Assembly (NCBI GenBank): GCA_900596015.1
Contig: UVIF01000002.1
Location: 496,001 to 560,000, forward strand
Reading direction: 5' to 3'
From: Pseudomonas viridiflava
GTDB taxonomy: Bacteria; Pseudomonadota; Gammaproteobacteria; Pseudomonadales; Pseudomonadaceae
Length of the DNA stretch: 64,000 bases
Shown in pieces: positions 1 to 8,305 of the stretch (position 1 is its first letter; each line of letters starts with the position of its first letter). The translations under genes and the position numbers were made by a program. The notes beneath the pieces are model-generated. The model did not search any database and had not been told where the DNA came from. It saw nothing but the letters and a program-made list of their open reading frames with translations.

Positions 1-290
1 GCACCCTCCTTCACCACGGCATAACTGCATTCGCTGTGGATCGGCAGGGTTACCAGCTCAAGACAACGCTGGCAAACCATCTTGACCTCGACGTCCAGGC
101 AGCTGTGGATGACCACGGCCTTGCGTTCGTCTCGCTCGAAAATGAATTTGGCCTGCACCGTACCGACGTTGTCGGAAAGCGGGTCGCAGAGTCTCTCCAA
201 ATCGGCCAAGAGCAGCGAACCTTCTAGGGTTACGCCACGATCTGCCAATTTGCGCGGGTCAACGTGAGGTGGAATCGGGTCATTCAACAT
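1..290 (-). CDS. yceD: YceD family (DUF177) protein, 3' part missing at window edge
   Basis: The N-terminal 96 or so residues of a YceD/DUF177 protein are visible; the rest lies beyond the left edge. The family, about 175 aa long, is linked to 23S rRNA accumulation. The start ATG at 290 gives MLNDPIPPHVDPRKLADRG, followed by the family pattern in which the protein ends its first half with a C-x2-C pair (VCQRCLELV). In pseudomonads the next gene is normally rpmF, followed by plsX and the fab cluster. This window stops before them, so that continuation is expectation only. The gene is divergent from maf. Confidence 0.85.
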   Translation of the reverse strand, partial: MLNDPIPPHVDPRKLADRGVTLEGSLLLADLERLCDPLSDNVGTVQAKFIFERDERKAVVIHSCLDVEVKMVCQRCLELVTLPIHSECSYAVVKEG

Positions 291-384
291 AGGCGCAGCA
301 TTCTAGGGACGACCCCCTCACCTGTCAAAGGAAATTCAGGCCCAAGTGCATGATAGAGTGGCCGTTCATCCACAGGAGCCTGCC

Positions 385-963
385 ATGCCTGCCCTGCTAC
401 TCGCTTCCAGCTCCCCCTACCGCCGTGAACTGCTGGCGCGGCTGCGCCTGCCGTTCACCTGCGCATCGCCCGACATCGACGAAAGTCACCTGCCGGACGA
501 GCCGGCGTGCGCCCTGGTCAAACGCCTCGCTGAACAGAAAGCCCGGGCGCTGGCCGCGTTGCATCCCGGGCATCTGATCATTGGTTCGGACCAGGTGGCC
601 GTGCTCGCAGACCGGATTCTGGGCAAGCCTGGCGACTTCGCCCAGGCACGCGAACAATTGCTGGCTGCCAGTGGCCGTTCCGTCACATTCCTGACCGGAC
701 TGGCGCTATTGAATGTCGCCAGCGGCGAGTGTCAGGTCGATGTGGTGCCGTTCACGGTGCACATGCGCCCGCTATCGGCCGCGGCCATCGAGCGCTACCT
801 GCTGGCGGAGCAGCCTTATGACTGCGCCGGCAGCTTCAAGGCCGAAGGGCTGGGCGTGACCCTGTTCCAAAGCACCGAAGGTCCGGATGCCACCAGCCTG
901 GTGGGCCTGCCGCTGATTCGCCTGGTGGACATGTTGCTTGCAGAGGGTGTGCAACTGCCTTGA
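385..963 (+). CDS. Maf-like nucleoside triphosphate pyrophosphatase (YceF type)
   Basis: A 192-aa Maf/HAM1-fold house-cleaning pyrophosphatase that hydrolyses non-canonical or methylated NTPs to NMP and PPi. The YceF branch prefers m7GTP in E. coli. The sequence shows the N-terminal nucleotide-binding signature LLASSSPYRRELL, the catalytic-Asp segment IIGSDQVAV (D69), a GKPGDFAQA loop, and the C-terminal AGSFKAEGLG substrate-contact motif. I chose ATG 385 over upstream in-frame starts because an AGGAG Shine-Dalgarno lies at 374-378 and the protein then begins exactly at the family N-terminus. It converges on sppA, with a REP doublet between them. Family assignment is secure; the exact substrate is inferred. 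Confidence 0.93.
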   Translation: MPALLLASSSPYRRELLARLRLPFTCASPDIDESHLPDEPACALVKRLAEQKARALAALHPGHLIIGSDQVAVLADRILGKPGDFAQAREQLLAASGRSVTFLTGLALLNVASGECQVDVVPFTVHMRPLSAAAIERYLLAEQPYDCAGSFKAEGLGVTLFQSTEGPDATSLVGLPLIRLVDMLLAEGVQLP

Positions 964-986
964 GCCTTGCGGGGTGATTGCTGCCG

Positions 987-1059
987 CTTTTGCGGGCAGA
1001 GCCCGCTCCCACAAGCGCAGGAGCGGCCTTCTGTGGGAGCGGGCTCTGCCCGCGAAAAG
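987..1059. repeat. REP doublet 1 (short-arm inverted pair, REPIN-like)
   Basis: Two inverted copies of a REP sequence. The left arm is at 987-1013 and the right arm at 1032-1059, around an 18-nt loop. The arms share the core GCGGGCAGAGCCCGCTCCC and differ by a single-base indel near the outer end. The element sits between the convergent maf and sppA genes, a usual location for REP pairs, where it could also act as a bidirectional transcript end. Related pairs occur at 33303, 38841 and 42947. Confidence 0.88.
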
Positions 1060-1082
1060 GCCATCGACAGCGCTACAACGAC

Positions 1083-2081
1083 TCAGCGCAGGCTCGGCCC
1101 CTGGAAGCCCATCCACATGGCGATCTGATCGGCGACGCTGGCACCGAACTTCTTCGAGAAGCGGTCGAGCGGTGATTCCTTCACGGTGAAGTCGACCATA
1201 TCCTTGGCGCCGATCACGTCACGGGCCACCATGCTGCTGCTGCCCAGCGCGTCGACCAGACCCAGTTGCAGTGCCTGCTCGCCCGACCAGATCAGCCCGG
1301 AAAACAATTCGGGATGCTCTTTGTCTTTGAGTCGGTCGCCACGCCCGGCCTTTACGCTGTCGATGAACTGCCGATGAGTGGTTGCCAGCACGCCCTTCCA
1401 GAACTCGGTTTCATCGGCACGCTGCGGCTGGAACGGGTCCAGGAATGCCTTGTGCTCGCCCGAGGTATAGGCACGGCGTTCGACGCCCAGCTTCTCCATG
1501 GTACCGACGAAGCCGTAGCCGGCCGCCGTCACACCAATGGAACCGACCAGGCTGGATTTGTCGGCGTAGATCTGATCCGCGGCGCTGGCGATGTAATAGG
1601 CGCCGGACGCGCCCAGGTCGGCGATGACCGCGTAGACCTTGATGTCCGGATGCTCGCCGCGCAAGCGACGGATCTCGTCGAACACATAACCGGACTGCAC
1701 CGGACTGCCGCCAGGGCTGTTGATGCGCAAGATCACGCCCTTGACCTTGGTGTCTTCGAATGCGCTGCGCAGGCTGCCGACGATATTGTCCGCGCTGGCG
1801 GCTTCCTTGTCGGCAATCACACCGCGCACGTCGATCACCGCGGTGTATCCGGACGCACTGCCGCTCGTGGCCTTTTCCATATCCAGCAGTGGCGAGAACA
1901 GGAAGATCGCGCCGAACAGGTAGATAAAGGTCAGCAGCTTGAAGAAGATGCCCCAGCGGCGCGCGCGACGCTGTTCCTGCACGCTGGCCAGCAAGGTCTT
2001 TTCGAGCAATCGCCAGCTTTTTTCGTCGCCTACAGGCGCGCTGTCATCTTCACTGCGTGGAGCTTTCCATTGATCGGACAT
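1083..2081 (-). CDS. sppA: Signal peptide peptidase SppA (S49 family, single-domain type)
   Basis: An inner-membrane serine protease that degrades cleaved signal peptides. At 332 aa it matches the short, Bacillus-like SppA rather than the double-domain E. coli form. A cytoplasmic N-terminus is followed by one membrane segment at about residues 45-66, then the S49 domain. The nucleophile is S159 in GASGAYYIA and the general base is K211 in GEHKAFLDP. The 52-residue spacing equals that of the S147/K199 dyad known for B. subtilis SppA. It is the last gene of a rluC-HAD-sppA run; the HAD stop lies 14 nt upstream of its ATG. Confidence 0.95.
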   Translation of the reverse strand: MSDQWKAPRSEDDSAPVGDEKSWRLLEKTLLASVQEQRRARRWGIFFKLLTFIYLFGAIFLFSPLLDMEKATSGSASGYTAVIDVRGVIADKEAASADNIVGSLRSAFEDTKVKGVILRINSPGGSPVQSGYVFDEIRRLRGEHPDIKVYAVIADLGASGAYYIASAADQIYADKSSLVGSIGVTAAGYGFVGTMEKLGVERRAYTSGEHKAFLDPFQPQRADETEFWKGVLATTHRQFIDSVKAGRGDRLKDKEHPELFSGLIWSGEQALQLGLVDALGSSSMVARDVIGAKDMVDFTVKESPLDRFSKKFGASVADQIAMWMGFQGPSLR

Positions 2082-2095
2082 TCTCTACCCCTTGG

Positions 2096-2764
2096 TCAGG
2101 CTGATACGCGACGACTGTCGAGCCACGCGGGCAATTGATCGAACGATTCGATGCACATCTGCGGTTCGTATTGGCGCAGCACATGCAGCGGCAGGGCCCC
2201 GTAACCGACGGCCACGCTGTGCATGCCGGCATTGCGCGCCATCAATAGATCGAACGAGGCATCGCCAACCATCAGCGAGCGCTCGGCCCCCACTGCGCAG
2301 TGGCTCATGATCTGCTCGAGCATCAGAGGATGGGGCTTGCCGCGGGTTTCATCGGCAGCACGGGTGATGTCGAAAAAGTCTTCCCAGCCATGCGCCTTGA
2401 GCACGCGATCCAGCCCACGGCGCGCCTTGCCGGTTGCCACGGCAAGGCGGTAGCCCTGCTCGCGAAACCCGAGCAAGGCTTCGCGCACACCGGGAAACAG
2501 CGCAGACGGCGTGGCGTCCAGGGCCATGTAGGCATCGGCGTAATGCGCGCGCATGGTCAACACCTGGGCCTCGTCAAGCTGGGGATACAGCACGCCGATG
2601 GCTTCGGACAGGGCCAGACCGATGATGCCCTTGACCGCCTCGTCACTGCATAGCGGATAGCCCGACAGTGTCGCCGCGGCGTGCATGGCCTCGACGATCC
2701 GGCCAATGGAATCGCACAGGGTGCCGTCCCAATCGAAGATCAACAGCGAGTAGTCAGCTTGCAC
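2096..2764 (-). CDS. HAD-superfamily hydrolase (phosphoglycolate phosphatase-like)
   Basis: A 222-aa haloacid dehalogenase-type phosphatase with a cap domain. Motif I is FDWDGT (D11 nucleophile, D13 acid), motif II is the Thr in [10 protein letters not shown], and motif IV is [12 protein letters not shown]. The GTG start at 2764 overlaps the end of rluC by 11 bp, so the two are translationally coupled. Genes at this position in pseudomonads are usually annotated only as Gph-like HAD-IA hydrolases. The substrate cannot be read from the sequence. Possible roles are phosphoglycolate or another sugar-phosphate clean-up reaction. Confidence 0.88.
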   Translation of the reverse strand: MQADYSLLIFDWDGTLCDSIGRIVEAMHAAATLSGYPLCSDEAVKGIIGLALSEAIGVLYPQLDEAQVLTMRAHYADAYMALDATPSALFPGVREALLGFREQGYRLAVATGKARRGLDRVLKAHGWEDFFDITRAADETRGKPHPLMLEQIMSHCAVGAERSLMVGDASFDLLMARNAGMHSVAVGYGALPLHVLRQYEPQMCIESFDQLPAWLDSRRVSA

Positions 2765-3710
2765 TCAGGCGCTCCACGGTCCGGGCCCAGACCTCGTCGA
2801 CCGGCGCCTCGACCTTCAACTCGCCGCCATCGGGCAGCGGCACGGTCAGCGCGTAGGCGTGCAGGAACAGACGCTTGCCGCCCAGCTCGCGAATCTCTTT
2901 GGAGAAGTTTTCGTCACCGTACTTGGTGTCGCCGGCGATCTCGTGGCCGGCATGCAGGGCGTGCACGCGAATCTGATGGGTGCGCCCGGTGATCGGGCGT
3001 GCCTCGACGATGGTCGCGAAGTCGCCGAAGCGGCGCAGCACCTTGAACAGGGTCAGCGCTTCCTTGCCTTCTTCGTTGATCTCGACCATGCGCTCGCCCG
3101 AACGCAGGTTGCTCTTGAGCAGGGGCGCGTTGACCTGCTTCTTGGCGGTCGCCCAGTGCCCACGCACCAGCGCCATGTAGCGCTTGTCGATACCGTCGCC
3201 GCGCAACGCCGCGTGCAGGTGGCGCAGCATGCTGCGTTTCTTGGCGATCATCAGCAGGCCGGACGTATCGCGATCCAGCCGATGCACCAGCTCGAGTTCT
3301 TTGGTGTCGGGGCGCAACTGGCGAAAGGCCTCGATCACGCCGAAGCTCAGTCCGCTGCCGCCGTGCACGGCAATGCCCGCCGGCTTGTTCAGCACGATCA
3401 AGGCCTTGTCCTCGTAGACGATGGCGTCTTCGAGCCGTTGCAGCAGCCCCTGGGCAACCGGCACGGGCGCGTCGCGCTCGGGCAGGCGCACCGGCGGCAC
3501 GCGCACGATGTCGCCGGCCTGGAGCTTGTATTCCGGCTTGATGCGCCCTTTGTTCACCCGCACTTCGCCCTTGCGCAGGATGCGATAGATCAAGGTTTTC
3601 GGCACGCCCTTGAGCGCCGTGATGAGAAAGTTGTCTATGCGTTGGCCGGCAAGTTCCGGCGCAACCTCGATCAGCTGAACGCCGGAGGTTGGGGGAGTAG
3701 TAGTCGTCAT
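2754..3710 (-). CDS. rluC: 23S rRNA pseudouridine synthase RluC (Psi 955/2504/2580)
   Basis: A 318-aa RluA-family enzyme that isomerises uridines 955, 2504 and 2580 of 23S rRNA (E. coli numbering). An N-terminal S4 RNA-binding domain spans about residues 22-80. The catalytic domain carries the invariant motif [10 protein letters not shown], with the nucleophilic Asp at D146. The start at 3710 ([10 protein letters not shown]) matches known Pseudomonas RluC N-termini; an ATG 12 nt upstream is possible. No clear Shine-Dalgarno is seen. The gene heads rluC-HAD-sppA and is divergent from rne, sharing the intergenic region in which the rne promoter lies. Confidence 0.95.
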   Translation of the reverse strand: MTTTTPPTSGVQLIEVAPELAGQRIDNFLITALKGVPKTLIYRILRKGEVRVNKGRIKPEYKLQAGDIVRVPPVRLPERDAPVPVAQGLLQRLEDAIVYEDKALIVLNKPAGIAVHGGSGLSFGVIEAFRQLRPDTKELELVHRLDRDTSGLLMIAKKRSMLRHLHAALRGDGIDKRYMALVRGHWATAKKQVNAPLLKSNLRSGERMVEINEEGKEALTLFKVLRRFGDFATIVEARPITGRTHQIRVHALHAGHEIAGDTKYGDENFSKEIRELGGKRLFLHAYALTVPLPDGGELKVEAPVDEVWARTVERLSAS

Positions 3711-3739
3711 GGCCGCGATCATAACAATTTTTTATGGAT

Positions 3740-3768
3740 TTGAAGCACTTAATGATTGCTGCTATAGT
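3740..3768 (+). promoter_or_regulatory. Sigma-70 promoter for rne
   Basis: The -35 box TTGAAG is at 3740-3745, followed by a 17-nt spacer and the -10 box TATAGT at 3763-3768. This predicts transcription starting near 3775, about 670 nt upstream of the rne start codon. It is a strong match to the consensus in an AT-rich pocket directly upstream of rluC. No expression data were used. Confidence 0.75.
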
Positions 3769-3774
3769 CGCGAA

Positions 3775-4444
3775 CGCCGCCATAAGCGGCTGGGCAGCGG
3801 ACAAGCGGTTATGAACCGGCCCTGACCAACGCAATTCTCGAGGACGCGAGGCCGTCCTACGGGGCTTTTGCCAGTTACGGAGTGTTTGAGGGCAACGCCG
3901 CGCAGGTGCGAGAAAACCGATGAAAGCCCAGGAACCCCGGCATACCGGACACCTTCCTGCCTTTCGTTCGACGCCACTTACGCTTTGCAGTCGTCCTTAC
4001 CCAGTTCAGGTACAAGCTTCGGAAACCCAACGCCTTAGTCATACAGGGCGAACTTTACGAATTGAAGTTCGCGATATTGCCAACCCGTTGCGGATTCAGC
4101 GCGCGGCAGCACCCGAATTATCAGGGATACGTGTAGGGTGGAGATGCACAACCGTCGGACCGTGTAGTACCGCGTCACGGCAGGAAGCAGCCTCAGGCAC
4201 TTCTGCCATGCCGGTCTTGAACAAGACGCTCAAGGGCGTCCACGCCAGACGATTGATTCCTCCTCCTGACTGAGTGCTTTTGACACCACAGCAAGCAGGA
4301 CGCGTCGTCGCGGTTCCGCCCCTGTTGGGCAGAAATCGCTGGACACTGCAGTGGCCTAGGCCCTGTTGACGCACCTGACACCGACCGTGAGAAGTCGTGT
4401 GTGCCGAACGCCGTTTCCGGCAGCCCGGAAACCGACGGTACTAC
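3775..4444 (+). promoter_or_regulatory. Long 5' leader of rne, probable autoregulatory UTR
   Basis: About 670 nt separate the predicted promoter from the RNase E start with no convincing gene between. Two perfect hairpins are visible: one at 4048-4072 (8-bp stem GCGAACTT, 9-nt loop) and one at 4413-4432 (8-bp stem GTTTCCGG, loop CAGC). The second ends 12 nt before the ATG, where no good Shine-Dalgarno is seen. RNase E is known to autoregulate through its 5' UTR in enterobacteria, and a conserved rne-II leader motif is described for pseudomonads. Membership of that motif family is inferred here from position and structure only. Confidence 0.65.
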
Positions 4445-7400
4445 ATGAAAAGAATGCTGATCAACGCAACTCAACCCGAAGAGTTGCGTGTTGCCCTTGT
4501 AGACGGCCAGCGCCTCTACGACCTGGACATCGAGTCGGGCGCCCGCGAGCAGAAGAAGGCCAACATCTATAAAGGCCGCATCACTCGCATCGAACCCAGC
4601 CTTGAAGCCGCCTTCGTCGACTTCGGCTCGGAACGCCACGGCTTCCTGCCCCTCAAGGAAATCTCCCGCGAGTACTTCAAGAAAAACCCCGAAGGCCGCG
4701 TCAACATCAAGGAAGTCCTGAGCGAAGGCCAGGAAGTCATCGTCCAGGTCGAGAAGGAAGAGCGCGGCAACAAGGGCGCCGCCCTGACCACGTTCATCAG
4801 CCTCGCCGGTCGCTATCTGGTACTGATGCCCAACAATCCGCGTGCTGGCGGCATTTCCCGTCGCATCGAGGGTGAAGAGCGCAACGAACTGCGCGAGGCA
4901 CTCAACGGCCTGGTCGCTCCTGCCGACATGGGCCTGATCGTTCGCACCGCCGGCCTTGGCCGCAGCAGCGAAGAGATGCAGTGGGACCTGGACTACCTGC
5001 TGCAACTGTGGACCGCGATCAAGGAAGCCTCGCTGGACCGCTCCGCACCTTTCCTGATCTACCAGGAAAGCAACGTCATCATCCGTGCGATCCGCGACTA
5101 CCTGCGCCAGGACATCGGCGAAGTGCTGATCGACAGCGTCGAAGCCCAGGACGAAGCCCTGACCTTCATCCGCCAGGTGATGCCGCAGTACGCCAGCAAG
5201 ATCAAGCTGTACGAAGACAGCGTGCCACTGTTCAACCGCTTCCAGATCGAAAGCCAGATCGAAACCGCTTTCCAGCGTGTGGTCGAGTTGCCTTCCGGCG
5301 GTTCGATCGTCATCGATCCGACCGAGGCACTGGTGTCTATCGACATCAACTCGGCGCGCGCCACAAAAGGCAGCGACATCGAAGAGACCGCCCTGCAGAC
5401 CAACCTCGAGGCCGCTGAAGAGATCGCGCGCCAGCTGCGTCTGCGCGACATCGGCGGCCTGATCGTCATCGACTTCATCGACATGACGCCGGCCAAGAAC
5501 CAGCGCGCCGTGGAAGACAAGGTCCGTGAGTCCCTGGAAGCCGATCGCGCTCGCGTACAAGTAGGCCGCATCTCGCGTTTCGGCCTGCTGGAAATGTCCC
5601 GCCAGCGCCTGCGCCCCTCGCTGGGCGAAAGCAGCGGCATCGTCTGCCCCCGCTGCAGCGGTACCGGCATCATTCGCGACGTCGAATCGCTGTCGCTGGC
5701 CATCCTGCGCCTGATCGAAGAAGAAGCCCTGAAGGACCGCACCGCCGAGGTCCGCGCTCAGGTGCCGATTCCGGTCGCAGCGTTCCTGCTCAACGAAAAA
5801 CGCAATTCCATCACCAAGATCGAACTGCGCACGCGTGCCCGCATCGTGATCCTGCCGAACGATCACCTGGAAACGCCGCATTTCGAAGTGCAGCGCCTGC
5901 GTGACGACAGCCCGGAAGCGCAGAACAGCCAATCCAGCTATGAAATCGCCGCTGCCGAAGTGGAAGAAGTGCTGCCGGTTGCCGCCACGCGCACCCTGGT
6001 TCGCCAGGAAGCCGCGGTAAAAACCGCGCCGACCCGCGCCGCCGCGCCGGTCGTAGCCGAAGAACCTGCCCCTGTGGCAGCGGCAGCGCCTGCCCCCACC
6101 CCTGCTCCGCAGATCGCCGAGCCCAGCCTGTTCAAGGGTTTGGTCAAGTCTCTGGTGAGCCTCTTCGCCACCAAGGAAGCGCCTGCCGCGCCTGTGGTCG
6201 TCGAGAAACCCGCTGCCACTGCCACCGAGCGCCCGGCGCGCGAAGAGCGTCGCAACGGCCGCCAGCAGAGCCGCAACCGCAGCAGCGGTCGCCGCGACGA
6301 AGAACGCAAGCCACGCGAGGATCGCGCACCGCGTGAAGATCGCGCTGCCCGCGAAGATGCACCTGCCGCCCGTGAAGAACGCCCTGCCCGCGCACCGCGC
6401 GAGGAGCGCCAACCGCGCGCGCCGCGTGAAGACCGTCGCCCACGCAATGGTGGCGATGACGCTCCACGGGTCCGTGAACTGCGTGAACCGCTGGACGCTC
6501 CAGGCGCACGCGAAGAGCGCCCGGCCCGCGAAGAGCGCGCCCCGCGTGAAGAACGTGTCGTTCGCGAAGAGCGTGCTCCTCGTGAAGAACGCGCCCCTCG
6601 CGAAGAGCGCCCCGCTCGCGAAGAACGTGCACCGCGCGAAGAGCGTCCGGCCCGTGAAGAGCGTCAGCCCCGTGCTGCACGCGAGGAACGTGTCGAGCAT
6701 TCGGAAAACCCGGTCGAGACAGAAGTCGACAGTGCCGAAGAAGTACTGACCAGCGAAGAACTGCTGCAGGACGACAACCAGGACAGCAACGACGGCGATC
6801 GTCCTCGTCGCCGGTCCCGTGGTCAGCGTCGTCGCAGCAACCGTCGCGAACGTCAGCGCGATGCCAACGGCGACGTGATCGAGGGCTCGGAAGAGTCGAA
6901 CGAGTCGGCCGTAGAAGGCGAGTCGAATGGTGCGGCCCTGGCTGCCGGCGTTGCCGTCACCGCAGCGGTCGCGCAAAGCGCCATCAGTGCTTCCGCCGAA
7001 GCCCAGGCTCATGAGCAGGCCGAACAGGCCAATCGTAGCGTGCAGCCTGCTACCGTCGAAGACACTGCCGCCGCCGAAAGCGAAAGCCTGGCCGCGCCGG
7101 AGATCGTCGCTACTGCGCCGACCGCCGAGGCTGCCGTTGAAGTGCCGGTAGATACGCCAGCAATCGCTCCTGCCCAGACCCACAGCGAGCCTGAAGTCGA
7201 ACGTCCCGCCACGGTCTCGGCGCCCGACACCTGGGCTGCGCCTGCCAACGAAAGCGCCGCACCGGTGGTCGAGCAACAGCCTGTCATCGAAGCAGCCAAG
7301 CCTCTCGAGGCCGCCGAACCTGTGCAAGAGCACGTCGCCGAGCCGGTGGAATTGACCCCTCCGTTCGACGCCACGCCAGCGCCGGTCAGCCAACCTGGCG

Positions 7401-7849
7401 CCGATGTCGAAGTGGACGCGCCGGTGGTGGTTGATCCTGCGCAGGTCAGCGAGCCGACGCCTCAGCCTCGCGCTGCCGAGCCTGGCGCAGACGCTCCGTG
7501 GTTGCCTGCCGAGCCTGCCTTGCACCACATCAGCGAACCGGCTGGCGCGGAACCCGTGGCAACCGAGCCTGTCGTGGTCGAACCGGCTGCCGTACTGCCG
7601 GCTGCCGAACCCGTCCAGGCCAGCGAGCCCGCAGCGGTCGTGGAGCCAGAGCCAGAGCCAGTTCAGGAAGCTGAACCGGCGCCGGCACTGCCAAGCAACG
7701 GTCGTGCTCCCAACGACCCACGTGAGGTGCGTCGTCGCAAGCGCGAAGCCGAGGAAGCGGCGAAAGTCGCTGCCTCGAAGCCCGACACTGAGGTATCCAG
7801 CGCCGCTGTCGCGCAAGATGCACAGGACGAGCCCAAGCCGCTGGTGTAA
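4445..7849 (+). CDS. rne: Ribonuclease E
   Basis: A 1134-aa essential endoribonuclease for rRNA and tRNA processing and mRNA decay, and the scaffold of the degradosome at the inner membrane. The N-terminal catalytic half begins [10 protein letters not shown] and contains an S1 domain (about residues 36-120). The metal-binding Asp segments are [13 protein letters not shown] and VIDFIDM, and the zinc-link motif is CPRCSGTG. The C-terminal half is low-complexity: a segment with 9 tandem REERxx hexapeptides (about residues 689-742), Arg-rich RNA-binding stretches, then an Ala/Pro/Glu-rich tail. It ends with a basic [18 protein letters not shown] segment typical of pseudomonad RNase E. ATG 4445 is chosen by the conserved N-terminus. 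Confidence 0.98.
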   Translation: MKRMLINATQPEELRVALVDGQRLYDLDIESGAREQKKANIYKGRITRIEPSLEAAFVDFGSERHGFLPLKEISREYFKKNPEGRVNIKEVLSEGQEVIVQVEKEERGNKGAALTTFISLAGRYLVLMPNNPRAGGISRRIEGEERNELREALNGLVAPADMGLIVRTAGLGRSSEEMQWDLDYLLQLWTAIKEASLDRSAPFLIYQESNVIIRAIRDYLRQDIGEVLIDSVEAQDEALTFIRQVMPQYASKIKLYEDSVPLFNRFQIESQIETAFQRVVELPSGGSIVIDPTEALVSIDINSARATKGSDIEETALQTNLEAAEEIARQLRLRDIGGLIVIDFIDMTPAKNQRAVEDKVRESLEADRARVQVGRISRFGLLEMSRQRLRPSLGESSGIVCPRCSGTGIIRDVESLSLAILRLIEEEALKDRTAEVRAQVPIPVAAFLLNEKRNSITKIELRTRARIVILPNDHLETPHFEVQRLRDDSPEAQNSQSSYEIAAAEVEEVLPVAATRTLVRQEAAVKTAPTRAAAPVVAEEPAPVAAAAPAPTPAPQIAEPSLFKGLVKSLVSLFATKEAPAAPVVVEKPAATATERPAREERRNGRQQSRNRSSGRRDEERKPREDRAPREDRAAREDAPAAREERPARAPREERQPRAPREDRRPRNGGDDAPRVRELREPLDAPGAREERPAREERAPREERVVREERAPREERAPREERPAREERAPREERPAREERQPRAAREERVEHSENPVETEVDSAEEVLTSEELLQDDNQDSNDGDRPRRRSRGQRRRSNRRERQRDANGDVIEGSEESNESAVEGESNGAALAAGVAVTAAVAQSAISASAEAQAHEQAEQANRSVQPATVEDTAAAESESLAAPEIVATAPTAEAAVEVPVDTPAIAPAQTHSEPEVERPATVSAPDTWAAPANESAAPVVEQQPVIEAAKPLEAAEPVQEHVAEPVELTPPFDATPAPVSQPGADVEVDAPVVVDPAQVSEPTPQPRAAEPGADAPWLPAEPALHHISEPAGAEPVATEPVVVEPAAVLPAAEPVQASEPAAVVEPEPEPVQEAEPAPALPSNGRAPNDPREVRRRKREAEEAAKVAASKPDTEVSSAAVAQDAQDEPKPLV
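6509..6670 (+). repeat. 18-bp tandem repeats encoding REERxx in RNase E
   Basis: Nine in-frame 18-nt units encode Arg-Glu-Glu-Arg followed by two variable residues (PA, AP, VV or QP). They are flanked by related but less regular RED/REE units from about 6238 and by a tenth unit after a three-residue break. The repeats form an alternating-charge segment in the unstructured scaffold half of RNase E. Such DNA can change copy number by slippage. Confidence 0.85.
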
Positions 7850-7865
7850 TCAGCCCGTGTGAATC

Positions 7866-7900
7866 AGCCCCCGCCGCGCAAGCGCCGGGGGCTTTTTCTT
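7866..7900 (+). terminator. Rho-independent terminator after rne
   Basis: A GC-rich stem (AGCCCCC at the 5' side, GGGGGCT at the 3' side, with an inner CGC/GCG pair around a GCAA loop) is followed by TTTTTCTT. It begins 17 nt after the rne stop codon. Confidence 0.85.
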
Positions 7901-7951
7901 GCCATTGATGCAGGTATCTCACCTGTTTCGAACCTTAATGCATTTTAAGCG

Positions 7952-7979
7952 TTGACAGCCTTTCAACTATCTGTAGAAT
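7952..7979 (+). promoter_or_regulatory. Sigma-70 promoter of tRNA-fMet
   Basis: The -35 box is a perfect TTGACA at 7952-7957, with a 16-nt spacer and TAGAAT at 7974-7979. Predicted transcription starts near 7986, just before the tRNA at 7993. Confidence 0.85.
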
Positions 7980-7992
7980 GCGCCTCCACAGA

Positions 7993-8069
<77 letters not shown>

Positions 8070-8080
8070 AACATCGGAAG

Positions 8081-8109
8081 GGCCACTCTATAAACGGGTG
8101 GCCTTTTTC
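8081..8109 (+). terminator. Terminator after tRNA-fMet
   Basis: The stem GGCCAC/GTGGCC (8081-8086 and 8098-8103) is followed by TTTTT, 11 nt after the tRNA CCA end. Confidence 0.85.
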
Positions 8110-8305
8110 GTATGCGCTCGAAAAAGCCCTCCACAACGGCAACACGCCCTTGCACACCTGCAATGTGAAAGTTGCTTTACAGTTGGCCACGCGCCGGTCA
8201 CCGGTCGTGCGCAGGCGCTAGAATGGCGCGAATTATTTTTTCCACAGGGATTGGTACTTTGACGGGATCCCGGCATCCTGTTGCGCACAATCCAAGAGGT
8301 GATTG

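Noticed and set aside
3920..4273. 117-codon frame in the rne leader
   Set aside because: No Shine-Dalgarno, no family resemblance, and biased composition unlike the neighbouring genes. A structured leader explains the region better.
4193..7816. Very long open frame (about 1200 codons) antisense to rne
   Set aside because: Its residues mirror the high-GC codon pattern and repeats of rne on the other strand. It has no recognisable domain, and rne is certain.
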